Source: Erigeron canadensis (taxonomy: Eukaryota; Streptophyta; Magnoliopsida; Asterales; Asteraceae). From it: DNA of 64,000 nt. The translations under genes were made by a program, and so were the position numbers. The stretch is taken from assembly GCF_010389155.1 (NCBI RefSeq), contig NC_057768.1:10910501-10974500 (forward strand). Reading direction: 5' to 3'. The notes under the pieces are model-generated. The model searched no databases. It was not told where the DNA came from and was given only the letters and a program-made list of their open reading frames with translations. Each line of letters begins with the position of its first letter. Positions within the stretch are counted from its first letter, which is position 1. Below are positions 47,979-57,874 of the stretch, in pieces.

Positions 47979-49306
47979 TTACTGAGGATTCAACATACCC
48001 AGTTCGCTGATGCGGTGTTTAAAAGTTTTCTCATCAAGAGGCTTTGTAAAAACATCAGCTAACTGTTTACCAGTGGGGATGAAATGAATTTCAATATCTC
48101 CTTTCATAACATGGTCACGAATGAAGTGATACCTGATGTCAATATGCTTTGTCTTCGAGTGCATCACCGGATTGTGAGATATAACAATTGCACTGGTATT
48201 ATCACATAATATTGGAATTCTTTTATACTTGAGATCATAATCAAGTAACTGGTTCTTGATCTAGAGACTGATGTCTGCTTCTTACTAGTCCAACTTACTA
48301 GTTTTCCTCCAAGAAAGTGACAACCACCAGTTGTTGACTTCCTATCAATCTTACAACCTGCATGATCTGAATCTGAATAAGCCATTAGATCTAACCCTGA
48401 GCCCTTAGGATACCAAAGGCCAAGGCTGGGACACCCTTTCAGGTATCTGAAGATGCGCTTGACAGCGTGCAAATGTGATTCTTTTGGGTTAGCCTGAAAT
48501 CTGGCACATAGACATGTTACTAACATTATATCTGGTCGACTGGTAGTTAAATACATCAGTGAACCATCCATTCCACGATATTCTTTTTGGTCCAATGGTT
48601 TGCCATTTGGGTCAGAATCCAAATTTAATGGAGCTGAAATAGGTGTGATTTTCGATGGGATTGAATCATATTTGTATTTTCTTAACAAATCTCTGACATA
48701 TTTTTCTTGGTTAATAAAAATACCATCCATGGTTTGTTTAATTTGTAAACCTAAGAAAAATGTTAATTCACCCATTAAACTCATCTCATATTCTTGAGAC
48801 ATGATTTTTGAAAACCTTTTACACATTCCATCATCAGTTGACCCAAATATAATGTCATCAACATAAATTTTTACCAATAAGATATTACCTTTTTCTTTCA
48901 AGGTAAACAAGGTATTATCTATTGCACCTCTTTTAAAGCCATTTTTGAGAAGATGTTTGGTCAAGGTATCATACGAGGCTCTTGGGGCTTGTTTAAGACC
49001 ATACAAAGCTTTGTTCAGTCTATATACCCAATGTGGATGCTTATCATCGATGAAACTTGGTGTCTGTTGAACATACACTTCTTCTTCCAAGGTTCCATTC
49101 AGGAATGCACTTTTTACATCCATCTGGAAGAATTTAAACTGCAGATGGGCTGCATACGCCAAGAATATTCTTATGGCTTCAAGTCTTGCAACTGGAGCAA
49201 AAGTTTCATCAAAATCAACACCTTCAGCTTGACAGTAACCCTTGGAAACTAATCTGGCCTTGTTCCTGACAACATTGCCATCTTCATCCATCTTGTTTCG
49301 GTAGAC
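47979..49306 (-). pseudogene. pol: RT and RNase H of the outer Sirevirus
   Basis: Long open frame from 49291: [52 protein letters not shown] and [18 protein letters not shown]. After KKQTSVS the sequence jumps to RSRTSYL: a deletion of about 60 bp removes the STAEAEY segment with the RNase H catalytic Glu and shifts the frame. The end resumes as KTKHIDIRYHFIRDHVMKGD and DVFTKPLDEK. Without that Glu the RNase H would be inactive. Confidence 0.88.
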
Positions 49307-49771
49307 CTATCTGGTTCCAATTGGCTCTTTCTTCAAGCCAGTTGGCGAGGAACTAATTTCCCAAACATTATTCCTTTCGAACTGGTTGAGCTCTTCTTGC
49401 ATTGCTTCAACCCAGCTTGGATCTGCCATAGCCTCGTCAATCTTCTTCGGTTCAATCAGCGATAAGAAGGTGACGTTTAAACATTGTTCACTGGTGGGTC
49501 TTCTAGTCTGAACCCCACTGGATGGATCTCCAACAATCTGATCAATTGGATGTGCTGCAGTCCATCTAGTGTATTGACTAGGATTATGTGGTACAATATC
49601 AGTGCAAGTCACCTGGGAAGCCTCTACAGTTGTAGCAACTAGTTGAGGATCAGTCCAGACTACTTCAACATCATCATCAGAATCATTTAATTTACGATTG
49701 GGGTCATGACATTCTTCATTCAAAGGCATTTCTTGAAGAACATGTGAATCTGGAGGATCTTCTGGAGTAAT
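49307..49771 (-). pseudogene. pol: Integrase to RT linker of the outer Sirevirus
   Basis: Acidic linker (DSDDDVEVVWTDPQ) followed by [20 protein letters not shown], the conserved start of copia RT. It ends in a TAG at 49307-49309 where the inner copy has Trp (TGG); the reading then continues [10 protein letters not shown]. Another TAG at 49772-49774 separates it from integrase. Confidence 0.85.
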
Positions 49772-51343
49772 CTAGATATACTCAGGTTCTGATATTGGGG
49801 TGGCACGAACATCTGATCCAATCACCAGTTTCTGTGGTAAGTTAAAAGTGATGGAGGGATAGAATGGTGTGTCACTGGTAGAATTCTTCTTCTTGTTGAC
49901 TGGTTCCAAACTAGATTGACTGGAAACATCTTCTGGAGAACCAACTGACTGATGAACTTGGTCAGGTTCTCCAAAATTTATTGGAACAACTGGAGAAATA
50001 TCAAGGCTTGGTCTTTTATAAATTGCTTCATTGGACTCATCAAATGTAACATGAATTGTCTCATGAACCTTTTGAAGTCTATAATTATAAACTCTAAAGG
50101 CTTTTCTAATATCAGAATAACCAAGAAATACTCCTTCATCTACCTTAGCATCAAACTTGCCAAGTTGACTTGCATCAATTAAGATGAAAACTGGACAACC
50201 AAATACATGAAAATAACCAATATTTGGTTTCCTTTTTCTGAGTACTTCATAAGCAGTCTTCCTATGTCTCTTGATGTAGACTGACCGATTCTGGGTATGA
50301 CAAGCAGTTGCCACAGCTTCAGCCCAAAAACTGGTTGGAAGACCTGATTCAGATAACATACTCCTGGCAGCTTCAATTAATGTACGATTCTTTCTCTCAA
50401 CAACACCATTTTGCTCTAGTGTGTGAGCAGAAGAGAAATTCAGAGAAATGCCAGTGTCATTGCAAAATGATTCAAGTGTTTTATTTTGAAATTCTGTACC
50501 ATTATCACTACGCAACTGACACACTTTGTGAGTATATTTGAGCTCAATTCTTTTGATGAGAGAGATGATTTCAGTAGCTGCATCACTTTTGGATCTGAGA
50601 AACACCACCCAGCAAAATCTGGTGTACTCATCCACAACAACTAGAGTGTATTTCTTGCCCACTCTAGATTGAACATTCACTAGACCAAATAAGTCCATAT
50701 GAAGCATGTGAAGAGGTTCAGTGATGCTAAAGTTTTGCCTGGTCTTGAAACTAGCACTTTTCTGCTTACCCATCTCACACCCAAGACATGGCTTATCCAT
50801 TTTGAAGGAAATCTGAGGAATCCCATCTACAAGTTGTTTTCTAGACAACTTATTAATATTTTTGAAATTTAAATGGGATAACCTCTTGTGCCATAGCCAG
50901 TTGGTGTCTTCATCTGCCTTGGTATAGAAACACTGTTCATTTGGAGCAGATTCCATATCCATGACATAAACATTTCCTTTCCTAGAAGCAATCATCACCA
51001 CTTTCCAATCCTTGGTAAATATGGTACCTTGAGCAATATCGAACAATACCTTATATCCATCATCACACAGTTGACTGACACTTATCAAGTTATATTTCAA
51101 ACCATTGACAAAAGCAACTTTAGTGAACTGAACTTGTCCATTATTGATTATACCATATCCTTCAGTTTTTCCACTTCCATCATTTCCAAAGGTCACTGCC
51201 GGTCCATCTTGGACAGTGAACTCTTCCAGCAGGGGCTTACATCCAGTCATAGTCCGGCCAGCTGCGCTGTCCAGATACCAGGTATTCTTCTTTCGATCGC
51301 CCTGCACACCCACAGAAATCATTAGTTCTCTTTGGGAACCCAT
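49772..51343 (-). CDS. pol: Protease and integrase of the outer Sirevirus, intact segment
   Basis: 523 codons without interruption. Protease: WYLDSAAGRTMTGC, so DSA stands where copia elements usually have DSG. Then the pre-integrase domain LWHKRLSHLNFKNINKLS with a CLGC cysteine pair (zinc binding), and the integrase triad in HMDLFG, LRSDNGTEF and QNGVVERKN, all catalytic residues present. The integrase C-terminal part includes HVFGCPVFIL and FLGYSDIRKAFRVYN. Integrase joins the cDNA ends to the target with a 5-bp stagger. It is the best-preserved part of this element, but stops on both sides make it part of a dead polyprotein. Confidence 0.9.
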   Translation of the reverse strand: MGSQRELMISVGVQGDRKKNTWYLDSAAGRTMTGCKPLLEEFTVQDGPAVTFGNDGSGKTEGYGIINNGQVQFTKVAFVNGLKYNLISVSQLCDDGYKVLFDIAQGTIFTKDWKVVMIASRKGNVYVMDMESAPNEQCFYTKADEDTNWLWHKRLSHLNFKNINKLSRKQLVDGIPQISFKMDKPCLGCEMGKQKSASFKTRQNFSITEPLHMLHMDLFGLVNVQSRVGKKYTLVVVDEYTRFCWVVFLRSKSDAATEIISLIKRIELKYTHKVCQLRSDNGTEFQNKTLESFCNDTGISLNFSSAHTLEQNGVVERKNRTLIEAARSMLSESGLPTSFWAEAVATACHTQNRSVYIKRHRKTAYEVLRKRKPNIGYFHVFGCPVFILIDASQLGKFDAKVDEGVFLGYSDIRKAFRVYNYRLQKVHETIHVTFDESNEAIYKRPSLDISPVVPINFGEPDQVHQSVGSPEDVSSQSSLEPVNKKKNSTSDTPFYPSITFNLPQKLVIGSDVRATPISEPEYI

Positions 51344-51355
51344 CTGCTGATGGGT

Positions 51356-52369
51356 TCACCAGACTCTCCCTGGGAAGTCCAGATGATTTATGTGGTTTTG
51401 AACTGGAGGCTGAAGCTGGTGAATTTCCAACTTCAGGAGTAAAATTCTTTGAAATGATGGGAACAGTACCCTTTTTCTTGCCAGATTTTGTTCCAGATTG
51501 AACAACTTGTTTTTATTTTGCTTTAAAAGGGATTTTTCTTTAACATTTTGTTTTGCAACTGGAGAGGTTGAAGTTCCTTCCAGGTTTTTGATTTTGGCAG
51601 TGCAACTCTGAACCTGTCTAGACAATAGTTGGAGTTGCCCTTCCAATCTCAGTAAAATGTTATTTTCTTCAGGCAGCTGAACCTTGGACTGGGCTCAGCA
51701 GGATCTTAGTCTTTCGAGTCTTGGGCTCTTTGGACTTTTGAGGTATAGGCTTTTCACCAGTAGCCTTTTTAACTGGAGCTTTAGCCTTTTTGGCTCCAGA
51801 TTTGACCTTAGGGGTGGTCTCAACAGATTCAGTTTTCTTCGAACTTTCAGGTTGGTCATAGGGGGTTTCAATCCTGATGCTTTCAGGTAGTTCATGAATA
51901 TCTGGAATTGCTACTGCCATCTGCACATCCCCAGCCCCAATGGCTCTAATTTGTGCATTAATGGTCTTAGTGCATGCATCGTAATTCCTCCCAGATGCCC
52001 TAACCCAAGTTTTGATAACCATTTGTTCTTTTTCCAGATCAGATTTTAATTTTTGGTTATCTAATTCCAATGCTTCATTTAAAGCAACTGACTCCTTGAG
52101 AGCCAACTGTACACTTTGAAAATCACTTGCCATGGGTTTTAAATTATTTAACTCTGTTAGAATTGTTTCCAAATACATTTCACCCCCAGTTCTAACAGTT
52201 TCAACAAATAACAAATCACCATTAAGTGACTCAGCAATATCCAGTTTTGATTCTGTGTCAGTTTCGATATCATAATCATATTAAGAATGATATCCACCCA
52301 TCTTCCAGATACAACGTCGTCCTTCACCAGATGTTGTTGTTGCTTATCTTCCAAGGCCATAAAACACAC
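51356..52369 (-). pseudogene. gag: Gag C-terminal region of the outer Sirevirus
   Basis: Three pieces in shifted frames: the acidic segment after the zinc knuckle (52157-52369), a charged coiled coil (ALNEALELDNQKLKSDLEKE near 52080) with a Lys/Pro tail (GAKKAKAPVKKATGEK), and a basic end (51356-51646) before protease. It corresponds to 36471-37490 of the inner element. Confidence 0.8.
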
Positions 52370-52414
52370 ATCCCTAACCTCCTCTTCATCATCAGATGAG
52401 TCATCGGAAAGTTC

Positions 52415-53737
52415 CTATTTTTCTTCATCATTAGCCACCAGACACTTATTTTTATCATTTTCTTTTTCAAGTGAAAGGAGAGCAATCTGAGCTTTCAATT
52501 TTTTATATTTATTTTTGTAAGAGTCATCAGATTTTTGAAAATTAGGGACATAAGGACCAGTTTGATTGTTCATCTGACTAGATCTGCATTCCTTCATAAA
52601 GTGACTTTTCTTACCACACTTATAGCAGGTAAGATTGGCTTTATCCAGAGAGTTGGAGCTGGAAGCATTGTTTGGGCCATTAAATCTTTTAGTTTTATGC
52701 TTGAACCTGTTAAAGGTCTTAGCAATCATGGCGACCAGATCATCATCGTCAGTTTCATCACAACCATCACTAATTTCAGTGGTCAGGCCTGAGTTCAGAA
52801 AACTGTTCAACATCTCCTCAATAGAATGTGACTGGACATTCTCAGCAGACATTAAAGTAGCACAAGGTTGATTAGTTAGACTAGTAACCTTAGAACTCTG
52901 GGCATGGTTTAAGGCATCCTGCTCAGCCACCAGTCTTGCAGCATTATTATCTTCAGTGAATCTAAAGGCTCTATAGAGAGATGCAAGTGTGTGACTGTGC
53001 AGGGTCTTACCTTGTCTTAAGACAAGTACCATGTGTGCCCATTGGGATGGAAGAATATTACAAAATTTTTCAAGAAGAATATCCTTATCCTTCTCCACTC
53101 CCAAGCCTCTCAACTGGTTAATGAGGCTAGTAAATCTGGTGTAGGTACTAGTTAGACTTTCATTGGGTAGTGCAAAGAAGGATTCATACTTCTTGTTTAA
53201 GACAACTTTTATAGTGGACAAAGTGTCAGATCCTCCTTCAAACCGGAGAATTAATCCATCCCACATAGACTTGGCACTGGGAAATAACACAAGTGTTGGA
53301 ATTAATTGTTCAGGGACAGCACCAAGGATCATGTTTTTCCGTTTTGTGTCCAAGTCAACCAATCTGCGATCCTCATCAGACCAATGGTCTTCAGGCTTCT
53401 CCCTAGAACCTCTTCTACCAGTTGGGTCAAGAAGAGGACTAATGCCATTGCACATAGGTATATATGGTCCATCTTTTAAGATTTTCAACATATAACTTTC
53501 TATCCCACCAAAATGCAAAAGCATTCTGGCCTTCCATGTGCCAAAAGTCTCACTGTTACCATCGAATTTGGGAATTGGAGTGTTAGAATAGTGCACATGG
53601 ACATGGCTGGGAGCAAGAGGGGTAGGAGGAGGAGGCTTATTGTTAATAACATATTCAGGATTAGGTATAACAGGTGGTGGTTGATTATTAGTTTCGAAAT
53701 TAGGACCAGAACCATCTCCACTTCCAGTAGCAGCCAT
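52415..53737 (-). CDS. gag: Gag of the outer Sirevirus, N-terminal and zinc-knuckle part
   Basis: 440 codons from ATG 53737 (MAATGSGDGSGPNFETNNQP). UBN2-type Gag domain with FGTWKARMLLHFGGIESYML, SAKSMWDGLILRFEGG and LPNESLTSTYTRFTSLINQL. A CCHC knuckle, CYKCGKKSHFMKEC, lies near residues 370-385. It ends at a TAG (52415-52417) where the inner element has Trp (GKWELSDD), so the stop is a nonsense mutation and the C-terminal third is separate. The stub at 54751-55486 is a second copy of its N-terminal part. Confidence 0.88.
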   Translation of the reverse strand: MAATGSGDGSGPNFETNNQPPPVIPNPEYVINNKPPPPTPLAPSHVHVHYSNTPIPKFDGNSETFGTWKARMLLHFGGIESYMLKILKDGPYIPMCNGISPLLDPTGRRGSREKPEDHWSDEDRRLVDLDTKRKNMILGAVPEQLIPTLVLFPSAKSMWDGLILRFEGGSDTLSTIKVVLNKKYESFFALPNESLTSTYTRFTSLINQLRGLGVEKDKDILLEKFCNILPSQWAHMVLVLRQGKTLHSHTLASLYRAFRFTEDNNAARLVAEQDALNHAQSSKVTSLTNQPCATLMSAENVQSHSIEEMLNSFLNSGLTTEISDGCDETDDDDLVAMIAKTFNRFKHKTKRFNGPNNASSSNSLDKANLTCYKCGKKSHFMKECRSSQMNNQTGPYVPNFQKSDDSYKNKYKKLKAQIALLSLEKENDKNKCLVANDEEK

Positions 53738-53779
53738 TTGAGCAGACCTAGGTTATAGAATTTTAAATTCAACCTTTCT

Positions 53780-53791
53780 GCTCTGATACTA
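53780..53791 (-). promoter_or_regulatory. Degenerate primer binding site of the D-unit
   Basis: Minus strand TAGTATCAGAGC next to LTR D: one mismatch to the tRNA-Met primer sequence TGGTATCAGAGC. Confidence 0.8.
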
Positions 53792-53793
53792 CT

Positions 53794-54750
53794 TGTAAGT
53801 CCCAACTTAATCAGATGGTACTAAACTGGAGACACCTCTATGTCAATAGTGAAGTTTCTTTGCAATAAGTTCACCAGATCTGGACGAGACCAGTTAAGGT
53901 GAACAGTATACCAGGTTATCTGGAAGGTTTACTTATTAAGATGACAATTCAAATAAGTAAATACAATGCAATAATAAATTAACTTATAAAGTAAATGGTG
54001 AGACAATATGTATTTTTCATATGTATTTTATTTATTGATTATATACAAAGGTTGATGCGGAACCAAGATATTACAAGTATGTAAATATCCTAACAAGCTA
54101 TGAAATACAATTGATCTAAACTTGGAAATTCTCTTGTCAATCGAAACACTTAAAGTTGTGAAATGTTCCTTTTTGCGATTGAGAGAATATTGCACAAGCA
54201 CACCAGTATATTGCAAAGTGTAAAGATGCAAAGACTTGTTATTGTGTTGTGCAAAGGCCTCTATTTATAGGCAAAGGTTGACATTGGGAATGTCAACTTT
54301 GCCGTACAAATATGGTTGGGAGCATTTAAGGATGTGTGAACTTTTCCATGAAAATGCTAACTAAAGTATGTCAGAGTACATACTTTATCCAACCCGCTTT
54401 GTACTTTATACTAAGATAATATTTATTATCCGGGTGATGGTACATAAAGCAATAAAGGCAATTTCCTCGTAATCAGTGTAAAGCTTTGTAAGTTCTTTAC
54501 ACTGATGCTCTCCGGTCTTGATCTGGTTAGATGGCCACTGGGCTTCGCTGCCATGGCCAGGCTCTTTCTTCCATTTGATGTCTTCGACTTCAACTAGACC
54601 GTCTTCAGGTTTGGTCAGATCTTCAACTGGAGGAAGTCACCAGTTGCATAAACTGTACGATGCAACTTGACTTCTCATATTTCTGGACAAATCTTAACGT
54701 CTCCAGATGCGACTGGAGACTTGCCAGTTTTGCTAAAACTGGACCTAACA
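53794..54750 (-). repeat. 5' LTR (D) inserted in an older gag copy
   Basis: 957 bp, plus strand TGTAAGTCCC to GGACCTAACA. Minus-strand TATA motif at 54261-54270. U3 inverted repeat CCAGTTTT-GCT-AAAACTGG at 54724-54742. It is followed at once by gag-internal sequence starting GGGTCTTACC, so it entered another element's gag. Confidence 0.92.
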
Positions 54751-55486
54751 GGGTCTTACCTTGTCTTAAGACAAGTACCATGTGTGCCCATTTGGATGGA
54801 AGAGTATCACAAAATTTCTCAAGAAGAATATCCTTATCTTTGTCCACTCCCAAGCCTCTCAACTGGTTAATGAGGCTAGTAAATCTGGTATAGGTACCAG
54901 TTAAACTTTCATTGGGCAGTGCAAAGAAAGATTCATACTTCTTGTTCAAGGCAACTTTTCTGGTGGACAAAGTGTCAGTTCCTCCTTCAAACTGGAGAAT
55001 TAATTCATCCCACATAGACTTGGCACTGGGAAATAACACAAGTGTTGGAATTAATTCTTCAGGGACAGCACCAAGGATCATGTTTTTCAATTTGGTGTCC
55101 AAGTCAACCAATCTGCGATCCTCATCGGACCAATGGTCTTCAGGCTTTTCCCTAGAACCTCTTCTACCAGTTGGGTCAAGAAGAGGACTAATACCACTAG
55201 ACATAGGTATATATGGTCCATCCTTTAGGATTTTCAACATATACATGTCAATCCCACCAAAATGCAAAAGCATTCTGGCCTTCCATGTGCCAAAAGTCTC
55301 ATTGTTACCATCGAATTTAGGAACATGAGTTTTAGAATAATGCACATGGACATGGCTGGGAGCAGGAGGGGTATGAGGAGGAGGGTTATTGTTAATAACA
55401 TGTTCAGGATTAGGAATAACAGGTGGTGGTTGATTATTAGTTTCGAAATTAGGACCAGAACCATCTCCACTTCCAGTAGCAGCCAT
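54751..55486 (-). pseudogene. gag: Gag N-terminal stub belonging to LTR E
   Basis: ATG at 55486 (MAATGSGDGSGPNFETNNQP). Open for about 245 residues, closely matching 53003-53737, and cut after LVLRQGKT by LTR D. The rest of this older element's gag, its pol and its env-like ORF are absent from the window. Confidence 0.9.
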
Positions 55487-55526
55487 GTTCAGGATTAGGT
55501 TATAGAATGTTAAATTCAACCTTTCT

Positions 55527-55538
55527 GCTCTGATACCA
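55527..55538 (-). promoter_or_regulatory. Primer binding site of the outermost unit
   Basis: Minus strand TGGTATCAGAGC, an exact initiator tRNA-Met primer site beside LTR E. Confidence 0.9.
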
Positions 55539-55540
55539 CT

Positions 55541-56498
55541 TGTAAGTCCCAACTCAAGAGATGGTACTCTACTGGAGACACCTCTATGTCAATAGTGGAG
55601 TTACTTTGCAATATGTTCACCAGATCTAGACTTGACCAGTTGGGGTGAACAGTATACCAGGTTATCTGGATGGTTTACTTATTAAGGTGACAATGTGAAT
55701 AAGTAAATACAATGCAATAATCAATTTAAATGGTGAGACAATATGTAATTTTCATATGTATTTTATTTATTAATTATAAACAAAATACAAAGGTTGATGC
55801 GGAACCAAGATAGTAAATATCCTAATAACCTATGAAATACAATTGATCTATAACTTGGAAATTCTCTTGTGAATCGAAACACTTAGAGTTGTGAAATGTT
55901 TCTTTTTGTGATTGAGAGAATATTGCACAAGCACACCAACAATATTGCAGAATGTATGTGTTTGCAAAGTTGATAAGATGCTTGGGCAAGGACCTCTATT
56001 TATAGTCGAAGGTTGAGCACTGGGATCTCAACTTCAACGTATAAATATGGTTGACAACACAAAAAGTATTAGTAAATTGTTCTTTGTGTGTGTGCTAAAT
56101 AAAGTAAGACAAAAGGTTACTTTATTCAACCACTCTACATCTTTGCACTTTTATCCACAGACAAGATTATTATCCGGGTAAAAGGATGTAGTGTAAAAGG
56201 TCTTCCTCGTAATCAGTATAAAGCTTTGTAAATGCATTTACACTGGAGGATCTCCAGTTGATTAATCTGGTAGAAAGTCAACTGGGCTTCGCTGCCATTG
56301 CCTTTCTCTTTCTTTCACTTGTTGTCTTTGACTTCAACTGGAATGTCTTCAGATTGTTGTTCTTCAGATCTCAACTGTAGGAAGTCGTCAGTTGCATAAA
56401 CTGTACATTGCAACTGGACTTCAATTATTTCGGACAATTCTTCATGCTCTACAGATGCAACTGGAGAAATCCAGTTTTCAGCAAAACTAGACCTAATA
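55541..56498 (-). repeat. 5' LTR (E) of the outer Sirevirus
   Basis: 958 bp, plus strand TGTAAGTCCC to AGACCTAATA (expected AACA end mutated). Minus-strand TATA motif at 55996-56005. It abuts a TA tract; TATAT flanks both this LTR and LTR A at 12391-12395. Confidence 0.9.
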
Positions 56499-57011
56499 TA
56501 TATATATATATATATCATTTTATAACTCATTTTTCTTAAATATGATAATGTATTTGTATTTTTAAGTTTATAAAATAATATCATCTATATGTTTTAGATG
56601 AGAATACACAACAAGATTGATTCTGTTTTATATATGCATAATCAAACAACGCATAAAAGATGTAAATATTTATATATGTAGTTTGTTTGAAATAAGTATT
56701 TGAAGTTTGTACAACCATTGTTGTAGTATTGTTGTTACTAACATTGTTTGAAGAGTTGTTGAAGTTATATTGTAACTATAGTGTATAAATTTGTAAACTT
56801 TTCTAGCTCAAGTCGGCCCAAACCACCAAATGGCTAAAAACCGACTAAAACCGAAAAACCAAATCAAAATAGACACAAACCGAAAAACCAAAACCAAGAA
56901 AAACCGAAACATAATGGTTTTAGTTTTCAAAAACTGAATTATAACAGTTCGGTTTCCGGTTTTGTCAAAAACCGACCCAAACGAAGTATACTCGCCCATG
57001 ATCTGTAGGTA
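56499..57011. other. Right half of the AACCG-rich hAT-like element
   Basis: A TA tract, ~300 bp of AT-rich DNA, then at 56810-57000 repeated AAAACCGA/CCGAAAAACC motifs. This mirrors 12180-12370 and shows that the Sirevirus nest interrupted one older element. Confidence 0.6.
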
Positions 57012-57178
57012 TTTATCTTTGTTGTACATTATCAAATCCACTTACATTATTATATGGTACAACATTTTAAAACATATTTAACGATGAACATATATATATA
57101 TATACATATTCTTTTTATTTTTTCGAGAACAATTTTTTTCAAAATCCACGAGAAACATCTAATTTATATACTGTCTCA
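57012..57178. other. Short spacer, no feature seen
   Basis: AT-rich sequence between the hAT-like end and the first Helitron. Nothing recognisable. Confidence 0.5.
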
Positions 57179-57497
57179 TCTATACTCCTATATAATAGAG
57201 GAACTCTCTTCAAATTTCAAATTACAACTCCAAACTATCAAATTTATCTCTTTTCTATATTCATTAATTTAAACATCCCCACCTAATATACCTATAATAC
57301 CCTTAACGAAATAAATTACAACATAAATCCCTAAATCCATATAATAACTACACTACCTCCTTCGACATTAATTACTTTACAATTACCACCATTGCTCCCC
57401 CCCTAGTCACCACCACCACCTGTCCCCACCGCCGCCGCCACCCGCCACCCTGCATTTTTACCATCATTGTCGCATTATTATGCGGGCATAAAACTCG
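57179..57497 (+). mobile_element. Non-autonomous Helitron (319 bp)
   Basis: Starts A|TCTATACTCC and ends with GCATTATTATGC followed by GGGCATAAAACTCG|T: a short 3' palindrome a few bases from the end, with insertion between A and T. The terminal CTCG departs from the usual CTRR. The interior matches the neighbouring copy at 57595-59159, e.g. ATACCTATAAT and AACTACACTACC. No Rep/helicase is coded. Confidence 0.7.
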
Positions 57498-57874
57498 TAT
57501 GCTTTAGAGTTCATTCGTATGTAGAACATTGTTTAAATCTTCAAATACACATGTTTTTTCCTATTTACATTGTATGTGAATAATAATTTATCAACTAGCA
57601 TGGTATCCGCGCAATGCGGCGGTGTGTTGGTGGTGGCGCCGGTGGTTTGTAGTGGTGGTAGCGTAACGGGTGGTGACGGTGTGGTTATCATTGTGAAAAT
57701 AATTAATGTAAAAGGGGTAGTGTAGTTATTTTTGGAGTTCATGGATCTATAATGTAAATTATTTCATTAAGGAAATTATAGGTATTTTAAGGGTATAATG
57801 GTCATTTTACATGAGGACATTTTTATGAGAAAGAATGTTGAAAAGTGTTAGGACAGAGAGAGTAATAATTTTTA

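Larger units (their letters stand above)
12396..56498 (-). mobile_element. Outer minus-strand Sirevirus (Ty1/copia) with env-like ORF; host of nested insertions
   Basis: In its own orientation the element reads 5' LTR (55541-56498), primer site, gag stub, a second 5' LTR (53794-54750), primer site, full gag, protease, integrase, RT, RNase H, env-like ORF and 3' LTR (12396-13344). The env-like ORF is interrupted by the plus-strand Sirevirus 15281-45736. Both outer edges abut TATAT. Removing the insertion leaves about 13.6 kb. It is coding-dead: nonsense codons in gag (52415), after integrase (49772), before RT (49307) and in the env-like ORF (14846), and a deletion in RNase H. The Sirevirus assignment rests on the env-like ORF, the Met primer site and multiple polypurine tracts. 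Confidence 0.88.
12180..57011. mobile_element. AACCG-rich hAT-like element, split by the Sirevirus nest
   Basis: 12180-12370 begins CAGGGGTGGGCA and is full of AAACCGAA and CCAAAAC motifs. 56810-57011 is the same kind of sequence on the other strand and ends CTCGCCCATGATCTG, giving TGGGC in both subterminal regions. Between them lies the TA tract into which the outer Sirevirus inserted. The ends and base style resemble hAT elements, but the 8-bp flanks do not match, so the exact boundaries and class are uncertain. Confidence 0.5.
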
